Below are positions 25,110 through 34,473 of a stretch of DNA of 64,000 bases, piece after piece. Source of the stretch: Candidatus Mnemosynella biddleae (lineage in GTDB: Archaea > Halobacteriota > Archaeoglobi > Mnemosynellales > Mnemosynellaceae). The notes beneath the pieces were generated by a model. The model saw only the letters and a list, made by a program, of their open reading frames with translations, did not search any database and had not been told where the DNA came from. Within the stretch, counting starts at the first letter, position 1, and each line of letters begins with the position of its first letter. The translations under genes and the position numbers were made by a program. The stretch is taken from positions 1 to 64,000 of the forward strand of contig MTMI02000003.1 in NCBI GenBank assembly GCA_002011165.2. Direction: 5' to 3'.

Positions 25110-25613
25110 ATGTGGCAAGAAATTTTATCTAAATTCTCAAGACATCCCGCTCAGGAAAAAGTTGTTAGACTTTTACTCCAGAAAGGTTTCAGGGTTAATT
25201 CTAGAGGAAGAATAAGTGTTGAAGAATTTGAAATTCCTCACAGCCAAATAGCTGAATATTTGAACGTGGATAGAAGAGTCGTTGATGAAACTGCAAAAAA
25301 GATTATTTCTGATGAATCGCTCAAGATTATTTTTTCGAATCTTAGAGTGGCACCATTTCTCAAAGAAATAGCTCCCCAAATGGGTCTCGGAGTGATAGTG
25401 ATAGAAGCAGAGGATCCTCATGCTCCTGGAATCATTAGCGGAGTTTCGAACATTATAGCCTCTCGAGGAATCAGTATCCGACAAGCAGTTTCAGATGATC
25501 CCTATTTCTCGGAAAATCCTAGACTCACGATAATAACGGATGACAGAATTCCACCAGAAGTTGTTGATGAGATAAAGAAGGTTAAAGGGGTAAAAGGAGT
25601 TACTCTTTATTGA
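25110..25613 (+). CDS. HTH-ACT amino-acid-responsive regulator
   Basis: An N-terminal helix-turn-helix (IPHSQIAEYLNVDRRVVDET, about residues 47-66) is followed by an ACT domain from about residue 92 (GVIVIEAEDPHAPGIISGVS, then ISIRQAVSDDP). ACT domains bind amino acids or similar small ligands. It resembles archaeal proteins described as regulators of amino-acid metabolism. ATG 25110 lies about 30 nt after TTTATAATTT, suggesting a leaderless message. It is divergent from the mmp9-like operon, which it might control. Its end overlaps TFE by 14 nt. Confidence 0.85.
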   Translation: MWQEILSKFSRHPAQEKVVRLLLQKGFRVNSRGRISVEEFEIPHSQIAEYLNVDRRVVDETAKKIISDESLKIIFSNLRVAPFLKEIAPQMGLGVIVIEAEDPHAPGIISGVSNIIASRGISIRQAVSDDPYFSENPRLTIITDDRIPPEVVDEIKKVKGVKGVTLY

Positions 25614-26121
25614 TGAACTTTTCAAGCTCCTCCACACATTTTCTAAGACCTTCAAGAACTTTTGAGTTGTCGTCGTATTCCATCATCTCTCCACAAACTC
25701 TGCATCTAAACTCATTTTCAGAGGCCTCTTCGAACCTAAGGCGCTCACACCCATGAGGACAAACATAAAACATGTTGCTCTCCTCGTACTTCAGCTTCTC
25801 TTTGAGATTTCTCATAAGTCTTTTCACTTCCTCTCTTAGATGCGAGTCAAACTCCGAGAGATCTATTCTCCAGTAATAAGTCAGCCAACCACTCTCTTCA
25901 TCTCTCTCTCTGCGATAAAAAAGAAGACGCTTTTCATAGAGTTCGTAGAGAATTTTTCTTACGGTATTAAGATGGATACCTGTGTATTCCGAGATCTTCT
26001 CATCGGTGGATTCCCCGAGAACTCTTAAAGCCCTGAAAACCCTCAGAGCATCTTTCCCACCGATTTTTTTAACGTAGTTCTCAGCAACAGACTCCGCAAC
26101 ACTCGCCAAACAGCTCACCAA
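25600..26121 (-). CDS. tfe: Transcription factor E (TFE, TFIIE-alpha homologue)
   Basis: TFE helps RNA polymerase open promoters with TBP and TFB. An N-terminal extended winged helix (VFRALRVLGESTDEKISEYT, then TVRKILYELYEKRLLFYRR) is followed by a coiled linker and a C-terminal zinc ribbon (YVCPHGCERLRF...CRVCGEMM). The length is 173 aa. The exact start is unsure: TTG 26121, GTG 26118 or TTG 26109 are all possible. It follows the ATP-grasp gene by 16 nt and forms an operon with it and trm56, an order seen in other euryarchaea. Confidence 0.94.
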   Translation of the reverse strand: MVSCLASVAESVAENYVKKIGGKDALRVFRALRVLGESTDEKISEYTGIHLNTVRKILYELYEKRLLFYRRERDEESGWLTYYWRIDLSEFDSHLREEVKRLMRNLKEKLKYEESNMFYVCPHGCERLRFEEASENEFRCRVCGEMMEYDDNSKVLEGLRKCVEELEKFINKE

Positions 26122-26137
26122 TCAAGAATATATCAAC

Positions 26138-27199
26138 CTACAAACTTTTTAAACTTTCTTTTATTTTCCCAACCTTTCTCCACATCATGCTGATTGCTTC
26201 TTCTCTGCTCCTCCCAACACCGAGAGCGGTTGCAACAGGTCTTCCTTCTTCTATTATCTCTCCAACTTCCGGAATATCTGCAATAAAAGGATGGAAGAGA
26301 TCTCCGCATACTATAGAAGTCTTATCAGCAAAATAAATTCCTTTTGACGCAAATCTCCTGTTTCTGAACTCACGAAGATCTCCCTCAAAAGCTCTTACAT
26401 GGTGTTCGAAAAGATTCTCTTCGGTAGAGAGCTCAATCGTATCCAGACTTCCCTGAAATCTTGGATTAACCTCAAGGACGAAAATCCCTTTCTCGTTCAC
26501 AATCAAATCTATTCCGTTACTCCCGAAAAAGCAGAAATTATCAACTAAAATCTCGCATATTCTCTTAATTTCATCAACATCAGCCTTCAGAAAAGGAGTT
26601 ACATTACCACAGTAGCCAAAAGGATTCTTTTGATTCAGTTTTCTTTCTCCAACCAATATCTCGTTGATTGAAGCTATCACGAAATCACTTCCATCCGAAA
26701 TGAACGAAACGCTAATGGGTTTTCCTCGAGTGATCTCTTGAAAAAAGTAATTATCAGATGATTCAATATCATCATGAGGATGCACGATTCTGATTCCCGA
26801 GCCACCTCCTCCATAACGGGGTTTCAGGAGAGCTTCGCACTCTGGTTGATTCTCCCAAACTTTAGGCACAGGAATTCCGAGAGACTCCATAACCAAGTTA
26901 CTCTTAAATTTATCTGTGAATAACAATCTCGTCTCCTCCGGATCGTTCAGACATTTGAGAGGAATTCTGTATCTCTCAAAGCCGGAATTTAGAACAACTG
27001 CATCGAACTTCACGGAGAAACTCTTTATGATCCTCAAAAGATCTTTTTCATTTGGTTTTTCTTGAAATTTCAAAAAACCCTTGGAGAACCTTCTCAAATC
27101 GACATCACAAAAGGCATCTATAGCATACATCTCGTATCCTGCTCTCCAGCCAGAGGAGACTACGTGTCTTGTGTCATATCCCACTACGAGAATCTTCAT
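26138..27199 (-). CDS. ATP-grasp carboxylate-amine ligase-like protein
   Basis: The 353-aa protein has an N-terminal Rossmann-like part (ILVVGYDTRHVVSSGWRAG) and ATP-grasp motifs: LLKPRYGGGGSGIRIVH near residue 128, the metal-binding LVVNEKGIFVLEVNPRFQGS near 240, and a C-terminal domain. It belongs with predicted archaeal ATP-dependent carboligases; related ligases occur in tetrahydromethanopterin and F420 synthesis and in methylotroph gene islands. The substrate is not determined. Its start overlaps trm56 by 26 nt, so the two are coupled. Confidence 0.82.
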   Translation of the reverse strand: MKILVVGYDTRHVVSSGWRAGYEMYAIDAFCDVDLRRFSKGFLKFQEKPNEKDLLRIIKSFSVKFDAVVLNSGFERYRIPLKCLNDPEETRLLFTDKFKSNLVMESLGIPVPKVWENQPECEALLKPRYGGGGSGIRIVHPHDDIESSDNYFFQEITRGKPISVSFISDGSDFVIASINEILVGERKLNQKNPFGYCGNVTPFLKADVDEIKRICEILVDNFCFFGSNGIDLIVNEKGIFVLEVNPRFQGSLDTIELSTEENLFEHHVRAFEGDLREFRNRRFASKGIYFADKTSIVCGDLFHPFIADIPEVGEIIEEGRPVATALGVGRSREEAISMMWRKVGKIKESLKSL

Positions 27200-27701
27200 C
27201 TCTCACAACCCGTTTACCTCTAGGAGATGGAATTATCCTAATCTTTGCGCCTTTGAAATCTAACTTTTTCCATCTGCCAGATGTAAATCTATCGAGAAAG
27301 AGAGCAAGAGCGGCAACTTCTGAGTGAGGTTGGGTTCCTACCGAAGCGTTGTAATCAACAAGCTCATAAACTTCTGAAGGGACTTTTGAGGCCCCAATAA
27401 TGATTAGAACGTTATTTCCCCTCACTCTCTCAACAACTTCCTCAAAATCCTCTCCATACATTGTCAGATGGACAGTAATGCCATCCCACTCCTTTATAAC
27501 TTTCTTCCAATCATTCACGCAAATAATCCTAAAATCTCCTCCCCAATTCTCGGTAACTTTCTCAATGGTCTCCACAACATTTCTATCCTCTCCCACAAGA
27601 TACATCAGAGAAGCACCCATCGCTCTGGCAACCAAAGCAACATGAGTGGTGATTCTCTTATCTCTCTCAGGTCTATGACCGAGTCGTAGAACAGCAATCA
27701 T
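27174..27701 (-). CDS. trm56: tRNA (cytidine-56-2'-O)-methyltransferase Trm56
   Basis: Trm56 is an archaea-specific SPOUT enzyme that methylates the ribose of C56 in the tRNA T-loop. The family start is IAVLRLGHRPERDKRITTHV, followed by ALVARAMGA. The knotted SAM site includes VLIIIGASKVPSEVYEL and YNASVGTQPHSEVAALALFLDRF. The 175-aa length is typical. It leads the operon trm56-ATP-grasp-tfe and faces away from an MBL-fold gene 62 nt off. Confidence 0.94.
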   Translation of the reverse strand: MIAVLRLGHRPERDKRITTHVALVARAMGASLMYLVGEDRNVVETIEKVTENWGGDFRIICVNDWKKVIKEWDGITVHLTMYGEDFEEVVERVRGNNVLIIIGASKVPSEVYELVDYNASVGTQPHSEVAALALFLDRFTSGRWKKLDFKGAKIRIIPSPRGKRVVRDEDSRSGI

Positions 27702-27763
27702 CAGAAGAAATTTAGTGTGGAGGTTGAAAAATGTTAAGAGTGAGAAAAATGTAATGTTGATTC

Positions 27764-28486
27764 ATGAAGAATTATAAGATAATTCTTCCGGGAGTTCCTG
27801 CTTATCCCTCGAGAGGTTTTCTGGGCTGGTGCACTGTTGCACTGATAGAGAGCGATAAGAGAGTCCTTTTCGACACAGGCTCTTATGGAGATCGATTTCA
27901 GCTTTTGGAGACGCTCGAAAAGAACGGAATTAGAAGAGATGAGATTGATATCGTATTTCTCTCTCATCTCCACTATGACCACTGCATAAATGCCGAGCTT
28001 TTCCCTGACTCAAAAATTCTTCTTTCAGATAGAGAATGGGAATATTTTGAGAGCGAAGAATATAAAGAAGTTGGAGATGAGGTTGTACCAGAAGGTGTTA
28101 TCAGAGAGTTTGAAGATAGAATCGAGACGACCGGGGAGGAGGAGGAGATCGCAGAAGGGGTCGAAGTTGTGGAGTTTCCCGGTCATACGCCGGGTTCTTC
28201 GGCTCTTCTCTTTAACGAGATCTTATTCACTGGAGATGCTGTGAAGAATCTCTGGGACTTCAAGAATCGTTCTCCACCTTATCCAACTTTCTCAGATGAA
28301 GATCTTGCGGTAGAGAACTATGAGCTAGTGAGAGAGATCGCTGAAATAGTTGTCCCAGGACACGATACACCCTTTTCCGTTAACGAAGAGAGATATCTTT
28401 CAGATTTCAATCTGCTTATTGAGATAGAGACACTGAGAGAGGGAATTTTCAGAATAAAGAGGAGATCTGAAGGAAAGAGAATGTAA
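27764..28486 (+). CDS. MBL-fold metallohydrolase
   Basis: The 240-aa protein has the metallo-beta-lactamase metal ligands HLHYDHCINAELF near residue 68, GHTPGSSALLFNE near 140 with TGDAV, and PGHDTPF near 195. This is a two-metal hydrolase of broad class (lactonase, thioesterase or glyoxalase II-like). The N-terminal WCTVALIESDKRVLFDTGS is usual. There is no signal peptide and no attached domain, and the substrate cannot be told from sequence. Confidence 0.88.
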   Translation: MKNYKIILPGVPAYPSRGFLGWCTVALIESDKRVLFDTGSYGDRFQLLETLEKNGIRRDEIDIVFLSHLHYDHCINAELFPDSKILLSDREWEYFESEEYKEVGDEVVPEGVIREFEDRIETTGEEEEIAEGVEVVEFPGHTPGSSALLFNEILFTGDAVKNLWDFKNRSPPYPTFSDEDLAVENYELVREIAEIVVPGHDTPFSVNEERYLSDFNLLIEIETLREGIFRIKRRSEGKRM

Positions 28487-28589
28487 CATTATTAATCATA
28501 GAAATAGGAAAAATGAAACGAAATTACGTGTAAATCTAGGAGGAAAGATTTATAATTTCATCCATCCAAGGAGTTTTTGTGGTGATAAG

Positions 28590-29912
28590 ATGAAAATGAA
28601 GCTGAGCGAAGAGAGGTTGAAAATTCTGAAAGACAAAGAATTGTTGAAGAAAGAAGCTCTTAGATTGCACAGGGATTACAAAGGTAAACTTGCAGTTATA
28701 GGAAAGGTTCCAGCAAAGGACGAACTTGATCTAAGTCTTGCTTATTCTCCAGGTGTTGCAGAGCCATGTTTGGCTATAAAAGACGATCCCGAGTCAATTT
28801 ACGAGTACACAATTAAAGGTAATTGTGTTGCAGTGGTGACAAATGGGACAGCAGTTCTTGGGCTTGGAGACATTGGTGCGGCAGCAGGGGCTCCCGTGAT
28901 GGAAGGGAAGTCATTTCTCTTCAAAACTTTCGCAGATATAGATTCTTTCCCGATCTGTATCGAGACAAAAGATCCTGAGAAGGTTGTAGAAGTAACAAAG
29001 TTGATTGAGCCAATTTTTGGAGGAATTAATTTAGAAGATATAAAAGCTCCTGAATGCTTCTATGTTGAGGAGAGATTGAAGAAGGAAATGAGCATACCCG
29101 TTTTCCACGACGACCAGCATGGAACGGCCATCATCGCACTTGCAGGATTGATAAACGCTCTGAAGATCGTTGGAAAGAAAATGAATGAGATAAAGGTCGT
29201 GACGAATGGGGCTGGTGCATCTGGAATAGCAATCATAAAGCATCTGATAAACGCCGGTGTAAAGCCCGGTAACGTCATAATGTGTGACTCCAGAGGAGTC
29301 ATATACGAAGGAAGAAAAGAAGGAATGAATCCGTATAAAGAGGAGATCGCAAAGATCACGAATGAAGAAGGTGTAACTGGAACTCTGGCAGATGCAATGA
29401 AAGGTGCAGATGTATTCTTAGGACTCTCCGTTGCGGGAGTGGTCTCAAAAGAGATGGTTAAATCAATGGCAGACGATCCAATCGTCTTTGCAATGGCAAA
29501 TCCAGTTCCAGAAATCATGCCAGAGGACGCAAAAGAAGCTGGAGCAAGAATAGTGGCAACTGGAAGATCTGACTACCCCAACCAAGTGAACAACGTTCTC
29601 GGATTCCCGGGAATCTTCAGAGGGGCTCTCGATGTTTATGCAACTGACATAAACGAAGAGATGAAGATGGCAGCTTCAATGGCTCTTGCTGAGCTTATAA
29701 GCGAAGATGAGCTCAATGAAGAGTACATCATTCCAAAGCCATATGACCCGAGAGTTGTGCCTGCAGTTGCATCCTACGTCGCTGAAGCTGCGGTGAAGAG
29801 TGGAGTTGCGAGGAGGAAGATTACAAAAGAGGAAGAGTATCAAGCTGTTGAGGAGAGGCTCAAATACAGAACTGAGAAACACCTCAAATATCTCGCCACT
29901 TGGCTGGCTTGA
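28590..29912 (+). CDS. maeB: Malic enzyme (oxaloacetate-decarboxylating)
   Basis: This converts malate and NAD(P)+ to pyruvate, CO2 and NAD(P)H. Key segments are GKVPAKDELDLSLAYSPGVA, YTIKGNCVAVVTNGTAVLGL, the catalytic-domain VFHDDQHGTAIIALAGL near 170, and the nucleotide-binding TNGAGASGIAIIKHLINAG near 205. At 440 aa it lacks the phosphotransacetylase-like tail of large bacterial MaeB. GGTGATAAG precedes the ATG. The stop codon lies in the loop of a terminator-like hairpin. Confidence 0.95.
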   Translation: MKMKLSEERLKILKDKELLKKEALRLHRDYKGKLAVIGKVPAKDELDLSLAYSPGVAEPCLAIKDDPESIYEYTIKGNCVAVVTNGTAVLGLGDIGAAAGAPVMEGKSFLFKTFADIDSFPICIETKDPEKVVEVTKLIEPIFGGINLEDIKAPECFYVEERLKKEMSIPVFHDDQHGTAIIALAGLINALKIVGKKMNEIKVVTNGAGASGIAIIKHLINAGVKPGNVIMCDSRGVIYEGRKEGMNPYKEEIAKITNEEGVTGTLADAMKGADVFLGLSVAGVVSKEMVKSMADDPIVFAMANPVPEIMPEDAKEAGARIVATGRSDYPNQVNNVLGFPGIFRGALDVYATDINEEMKMAASMALAELISEDELNEEYIIPKPYDPRVVPAVASYVAEAAVKSGVARRKITKEEEYQAVEERLKYRTEKHLKYLATWLA

Positions 29913-29938
29913 GCCAGCCATCACCCTCATTTTTCTTT
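29902..29938 (+). terminator. Hairpin plus T-rich tract after malic enzyme
   Basis: GGCTGGC (29902-29908), loop TTGA, GCCAGCC (29913-29919), then a T-rich run TTTTTCTTT. The stop codon TGA occupies the loop, so the stem covers the last two codons. This looks like an intrinsic terminator, unusual for its G+C-rich stem in an A+T-rich genome. Confidence 0.7.
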
Positions 29939-30005
29939 ATCTTTCAGCAGTAAATTTTTTATCTGGAACTCATTAACATTATTTTGCAGTCCGATTTCTC
30001 TTAAA

Positions 30006-30845
30006 ATGACTTTGGAGAAGGAGGATATGAGAGAGAGCTTGGTTCAGAGTGCACTGGAACTTGCAAGAAGAGAGAATGCAGTTGTGCTCTTAGATCTCAC
30101 TCCAGAAAGAGTCCTAGAGGGTGTGGATGTGGAGATTCCCATAATCTTTTGCGACTCTCATGACACTTTGGATGAGAGAGTTGAAAACATAGAATTCTTA
30201 TTCAACAAAACAATGAGAGGATTGAAAAACTTCAGAAACGTAATTTATAGGAAGGTCTTGAGCGGCGAGCCCATTGAAGGGACTGTTGTTGCAATTCAAG
30301 GTGATGAGAACATGGGATTCATACTAACTTATGATCTATCGAAGAGCTCAATTCTAGAGGATTTCAGAGATGCGGTATCGAGAGTTGACCCTTTCACACT
30401 CCACTCAGTCATAAACATCGCTTTGGAGATAGGAAAGGAGGGAAGAGAAGGACAGAAAATTGGAACAGCATTCATTGTAGGCGATGAGTATGAAGTTCTC
30501 AAGAGATCTCATCAGCTTATTCTGAATCCCTTCGAAGGTCATCCTCTGGAGCTGAGAGATGTGAAAAACAGGGAAAACTGGGAGACGATAAAAGAGTTCT
30601 CTCAGCTTGATGGGGTTTTCGTGATAAGCTCAGACGGATTTGTGCTCTCTGCAGGAAGGTATCTCGATGTGGATGCAAGAGGGGTGAAAGTCAGAGCTGG
30701 TCTTGGAGGAAGACATATAGCAGCAGCTGCGATAACAAGAGAGACAGAAGCGATTGCGATAACAGTTTCTAAAAGTGGAGGAATTGTTAGAATGTATAAA
30801 GATGGAGAAGAGATGATGGAAATAGATCCAAATCTATTTCCATAA
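30006..30845 (+). CDS. dacZ: Diadenylate cyclase DacZ
   Basis: DacZ makes cyclic di-AMP from two ATP, a signal tied to osmotic and potassium balance in euryarchaea. The DAC domain is at the C-terminus: [19 protein letters not shown] near residue 200, then [20 protein letters not shown] with the RH[IT]AA-type motif, and [10 protein letters not shown]. The N-terminal 160 residues are the archaeal-specific alpha/beta region. ATG 30006 probably starts a leaderless message. It converges with the next gene, overlapping by 12 nt. Confidence 0.9.
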   Translation: MTLEKEDMRESLVQSALELARRENAVVLLDLTPERVLEGVDVEIPIIFCDSHDTLDERVENIEFLFNKTMRGLKNFRNVIYRKVLSGEPIEGTVVAIQGDENMGFILTYDLSKSSILEDFRDAVSRVDPFTLHSVINIALEIGKEGREGQKIGTAFIVGDEYEVLKRSHQLILNPFEGHPLELRDVKNRENWETIKEFSQLDGVFVISSDGFVLSAGRYLDVDARGVKVRAGLGGRHIAAAAITRETEAIAITVSKSGGIVRMYKDGEEMMEIDPNLFP

Positions 30846-31850
30846 AATACTCTCACTTGCCTCGTCTAGCTTCTCAATTCCTGTGATCTTCATGGCTCTT
30901 TCAAGCTCTCTCTGGAAAATACTGAGAATCTGGATGACTCCATCTTTACCATCCACAGTGGCCCCCCAGAGAATTGGCCTCCCTATGAGAACTGCCACTG
31001 CTCCGAGAGCTATCGCCTTAAGAACGTCAACTCCTGATCTGAAGCCTCCGTCAATCATCTTAAGGGGGTGGTCGAGCTTGGGAAGAGCCTCAATTGGAGA
31101 TGGTATGTAATCGAGGATTGTTCCACCGTGATTTGAGACAACTATTCCATCGGCTCCAAGCTCAAGAGCAACTTTTAGATCTTCTTCAGAGAGAATTCCC
31201 TTGAGAATGAAAGGCGATGAAGAGTTTTCAATCATTTCTCCAAGTTCTCCGACACTTTGGGGCGAGAACTGATCCTCAAAGAGGACAGTAGAGCCCTCGC
31301 ATATTCCGCAAATCGAATCAATATCCATTCCAATTGCGAGAGTCTCTAAAGAATTCGCAATTTCGAAAAGTTCTCTCATCTTATCTTTACTTCTCATAGG
31401 CTTTATGAACCAGATAAGGGAAGAATAGCTTTCACAGAGTTCTCTCACATAGGAGGGATCCATTGGATATCCAAGAGTCATTGGAATTTTCATCTCTTCG
31501 CAAGCTTCCGCTATGGCTTCGAAGATGTCCCTTCTGATGCTCTGAATCCTCATCCCAAATGGAGCGGGCATGAGAGGAAGAGAGAATTTCCCTCCGAAGA
31601 GCTCGACCGAAGTGTCAACGGAGTCTTTCGCAGAGAGAAATCTTGGTTTGAGTATGATTTCTCTAAGAGCTTCCTTGTTTCTCCTGAAGGTTACTCCACT
31701 TCCAGCACCTCCCCGAATATCACACCATGATTTCGCCATCGAAGGAATTTTCTCCTTCATAATTCGATAGGCTTCAAACCTGAATTCTTCAAGTGACTTC
31801 ATGAAAGATGAGTTTGAGTTTTTAACTTTGAAAAAGTTTCTGCGACGCAA
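30834..31850 (-). CDS. FMN-dependent alpha-hydroxyacid oxidase-like protein
   Basis: The 338-aa TIM-barrel flavoprotein resembles LldD/glycolate oxidase and type 2 IPP isomerase. [51 protein letters not shown] (catalytic His) and [20 protein letters not shown] are in family order. The typical DGG-I-R is here DGG-F-R. It could oxidise L-lactate or another 2-hydroxyacid, complementing the D-lactate-type enzymes at 52-56 kb. It is convergent with dacZ. Confidence 0.85.
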   Translation of the reverse strand: MRRRNFFKVKNSNSSFMKSLEEFRFEAYRIMKEKIPSMAKSWCDIRGGAGSGVTFRRNKEALREIILKPRFLSAKDSVDTSVELFGGKFSLPLMPAPFGMRIQSIRRDIFEAIAEACEEMKIPMTLGYPMDPSYVRELCESYSSLIWFIKPMRSKDKMRELFEIANSLETLAIGMDIDSICGICEGSTVLFEDQFSPQSVGELGEMIENSSSPFILKGILSEEDLKVALELGADGIVVSNHGGTILDYIPSPIEALPKLDHPLKMIDGGFRSGVDVLKAIALGAVAVLIGRPILWGATVDGKDGVIQILSIFQRELERAMKITGIEKLDEASESILWK

Positions 31851-31896
31851 TGCTTTTATCTAAAATACCTCCACTCACTTAAGGGGAGGTAATGAC

Positions 31897-33891
31897 GTGA
31901 AGCTTCCGCTGAAAAGGCCAATATTGGTAACAAGTGGATTGCCCTATGCAAACGGTTTTGCACATATAGGACACCTAAGGACATATATCCCTGCAGACTG
32001 TTTCGTGAGATATCTAAGAAAACTCGGAGAAGAAGTTGTTTTCGTTTGCGGTTCGGACGTTCATGGAACGCCGATCGTTGTTAAAGCGGAAGAGGAGGGA
32101 ATATCACCGAAAGAGCTTGTAAACAAATATCACGAACACTTTAAAGATATTTTCAGAAGAATGAATGTTGAATTCGATAACTACGGAAGGACAGACAGCG
32201 AGTATAACGTGAGAAGAACTCAGGAGATTGTGAGTAAACTAATTGAGAGAGGTTTCGTCTATTCCAAGGAAATAGATCTGGCCTACTGCCCAGTCTGTAA
32301 TCGTTTCCTACCTGACAGATACGTTGAGGGAGAGTGTCCTTATTGCGGTGCTCTTGCAAGAGGAGATGAGTGCGACCAAGGATGTGGAAAGCACCTCGAA
32401 CCCGGTGAAATAAGAAATCCGAGATGTAAAATATGTGGAAGCAATGCAGAGTTTAGAAAACAGGAGCATTATTTCCTCAAACTAACAGAGTTCACATCAT
32501 TCCTTAAAGAATATCTTGAAGGACTCGACGGAACTGAAAATGCGATAAACTATGCAAAAGAGTGGGTGGAAAGTGGTTTGAAAGACTGGTGTATCTCGAG
32601 GAATTTAGAATGGGGTGTGAAGTTCCCAGGAAGAGATGAGCTCGTGGTCTACGTGTGGGTTGATGCCCCAATTGGATACATTTCCTCAACTGAAGAGTGG
32701 AGCGTAAAAAACAACAAAAGCTGGGAGAGATTCTGGCTTGACAAAAAAGGTTTTATAATTCACTTCATTGGTACTGACATAGTTTACCATCACTGTATTC
32801 TCTGGCCAGCAATGCTAAAAGGTGCAGATTACAATCTGCCATCTGCAGTAGTGGCATCTGGAATGGTGAAAATAGAGGATAAAACATTTTCCAAAACCAG
32901 AGGATATGTGGTGTGGGTAAAGGATGACTATTTGGATAGAGGATTTCATCCCGATCTCTTGAGATACTATCTCCTCAGCTACACTTCTCATACGAAAGAT
33001 TTGAACTTTTCTTGGAGAATCTTTCAGCAAAAAGTAAATTCCGAACTTGTTGGAGCTCTTGGAAATTTCATTTACAGAGTTCTTCTTTTCGCAAAAAAGA
33101 ACTTCAAAAATGAGGAGCTGAAAGGTGAAATTTCCGAAGAGGTCCTGCAAGAGATAAAAAAGACGAGAGATTCGATAGTTCAAAATCTTCAGATATTCGA
33201 ATTCAAGAGGATTGTAGATGAGATCATGGCTCTTGTTGACTTTGGAAACACCTACTTCCAGAAGAGTGAGCCTTGGAAAGTGATAAAAGAGGATAGAGAG
33301 AGGTGCAGAAGTATACTCCGAGATGCCATTCAAATCGTTAAAGCGATCTGCATCTTCATGCATCCAGTGATGCCAGAAGCGATGAGAGAAGTATGGAGAC
33401 AACTCGGAGAGAGATCAAATCTCAACTCAGTTTCTTTTGAAGATGCAATAAGACCTTTTGACGGAAGAATCGGAGACGTGAGACCGATCTTCAAAAAGAT
33501 AGAAGATGAAGAAATTGAGAAGATGGAAGATATTTTGAGAAAGAGGATTGAAAGAGCAGAAGGAGGAGATAATCTGATAACAATAGAAGAATTCAAGAAA
33601 ATGGATATAAGAGTTGGAACCATAGTTCAAGCAGAGAAAATTGAAGGATCCAAGAAACTACTGAAACTCTTAATTGACATAGGGGAAGAGAGACCGAGAC
33701 AGATAGTGGCAGGAATTGCAAAAACTCACAAACCTGAGGAACTCATAGGAAAACAAGTTGTTGTGCTCACAAACCTTAAACCGGCGAAACTCATGGGAGT
33801 AACTTCTGAGGGAATGATTTTGGCAGCAGGGGATGAGCCTGTTCTTTTAACTGTTGAGAGGAGAGTTAACAATGGATCAAAAGTTTCATGA
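31897..33891 (+). CDS. metG: Methionyl-tRNA synthetase
   Basis: This class I synthetase shows the HIGH motif as FAHIGHLRTYIP near residue 20. The zinc knuckles are CPVCNRFLPDRYVEGECPYC and CDQGCGK...CKICGS. The KMSKS motif is present as DKTFSKTRG near 330. A C-terminal OB-fold tRNA-binding domain begins near residue 560 (FKKMDIRVGTIVQAEKIEGS). Thus the archaeal two-part enzyme is fused in one 664-aa chain. GTG 31897 is fixed by GGGGAGGT 6 nt upstream; the nearer ATG runs into a stop after two codons. Confidence 0.97.
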   Translation: MKLPLKRPILVTSGLPYANGFAHIGHLRTYIPADCFVRYLRKLGEEVVFVCGSDVHGTPIVVKAEEEGISPKELVNKYHEHFKDIFRRMNVEFDNYGRTDSEYNVRRTQEIVSKLIERGFVYSKEIDLAYCPVCNRFLPDRYVEGECPYCGALARGDECDQGCGKHLEPGEIRNPRCKICGSNAEFRKQEHYFLKLTEFTSFLKEYLEGLDGTENAINYAKEWVESGLKDWCISRNLEWGVKFPGRDELVVYVWVDAPIGYISSTEEWSVKNNKSWERFWLDKKGFIIHFIGTDIVYHHCILWPAMLKGADYNLPSAVVASGMVKIEDKTFSKTRGYVVWVKDDYLDRGFHPDLLRYYLLSYTSHTKDLNFSWRIFQQKVNSELVGALGNFIYRVLLFAKKNFKNEELKGEISEEVLQEIKKTRDSIVQNLQIFEFKRIVDEIMALVDFGNTYFQKSEPWKVIKEDRERCRSILRDAIQIVKAICIFMHPVMPEAMREVWRQLGERSNLNSVSFEDAIRPFDGRIGDVRPIFKKIEDEEIEKMEDILRKRIERAEGGDNLITIEEFKKMDIRVGTIVQAEKIEGSKKLLKLLIDIGEERPRQIVAGIAKTHKPEELIGKQVVVLTNLKPAKLMGVTSEGMILAAGDEPVLLTVERRVNNGSKVS

Positions 33892-34473
33892 ATCGAGACT
33901 TCCCTTCGTGCTGGGAACTCCTTTTCTTCTCTCCTCCACAGTAGTTGCACAATCTAGGGCGACTCCAAGAGCTTTAAAGAGAGCTTCTGCTTTATGATGA
34001 TCATTTTCACCCGAGAGAGAGACGTGAAGTGTGATACCACCAGAAGTTGCGAATGATCTGAGGAAGTGAGGAATCATTTGAGTGCTCATAGAGCCGATTT
34101 TATAAGAGAGAAATGAGCCCGCGAAGGAGAGATAACTCCTTCCTGAAAGATCAATGGAGACATTTGCAAGAGCGTCGTCCATAGGAATTGAAGCAAATCC
34201 AAATCTCCTTATTGGATTGGAATTCTTCAATGCCTCTTTAAGAGCGCTTCCCAAAGAGATTCCCACATCCTCAATTATGTGGTGATCATCAACTTCCTTA
34301 TCTCCGGTGCACTTCAGAGAAAGATCAAAAAATCCATGAAATGCGAAAGAACATAGAACGTGATTGAAGAAGGGGAGAGGAGTTTCTATCTCAGCTCTTC
34401 CGATTCCATCGAGAGTTAATACAACTTCAATATCCGTTTCTTTCGTCTTCCTTCTGAATCTTCCAACTCTCAT
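33886..34473 (-). CDS. hisB: Imidazoleglycerol-phosphate dehydratase
   Basis: HisB removes water from imidazole glycerol phosphate in histidine synthesis. The paired metal-binding motifs are PFFNHVLCSFAFHGFFDLS and DHHIIEDVGISLG in the first half, and FLRSFATSGGITLHVS, then GENDHHKAEALFKALG in the second. The 195-aa length is that of monofunctional archaeal HisB. It is last in hisG-hisA-hisB and overlaps hisA by 4 nt. Its end touches the metG 3' end. Confidence 0.96.
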   Translation of the reverse strand: MRVGRFRRKTKETDIEVVLTLDGIGRAEIETPLPFFNHVLCSFAFHGFFDLSLKCTGDKEVDDHHIIEDVGISLGSALKEALKNSNPIRRFGFASIPMDDALANVSIDLSGRSYLSFAGSFLSYKIGSMSTQMIPHFLRSFATSGGITLHVSLSGENDHHKAEALFKALGVALDCATTVEERRKGVPSTKGSLDS

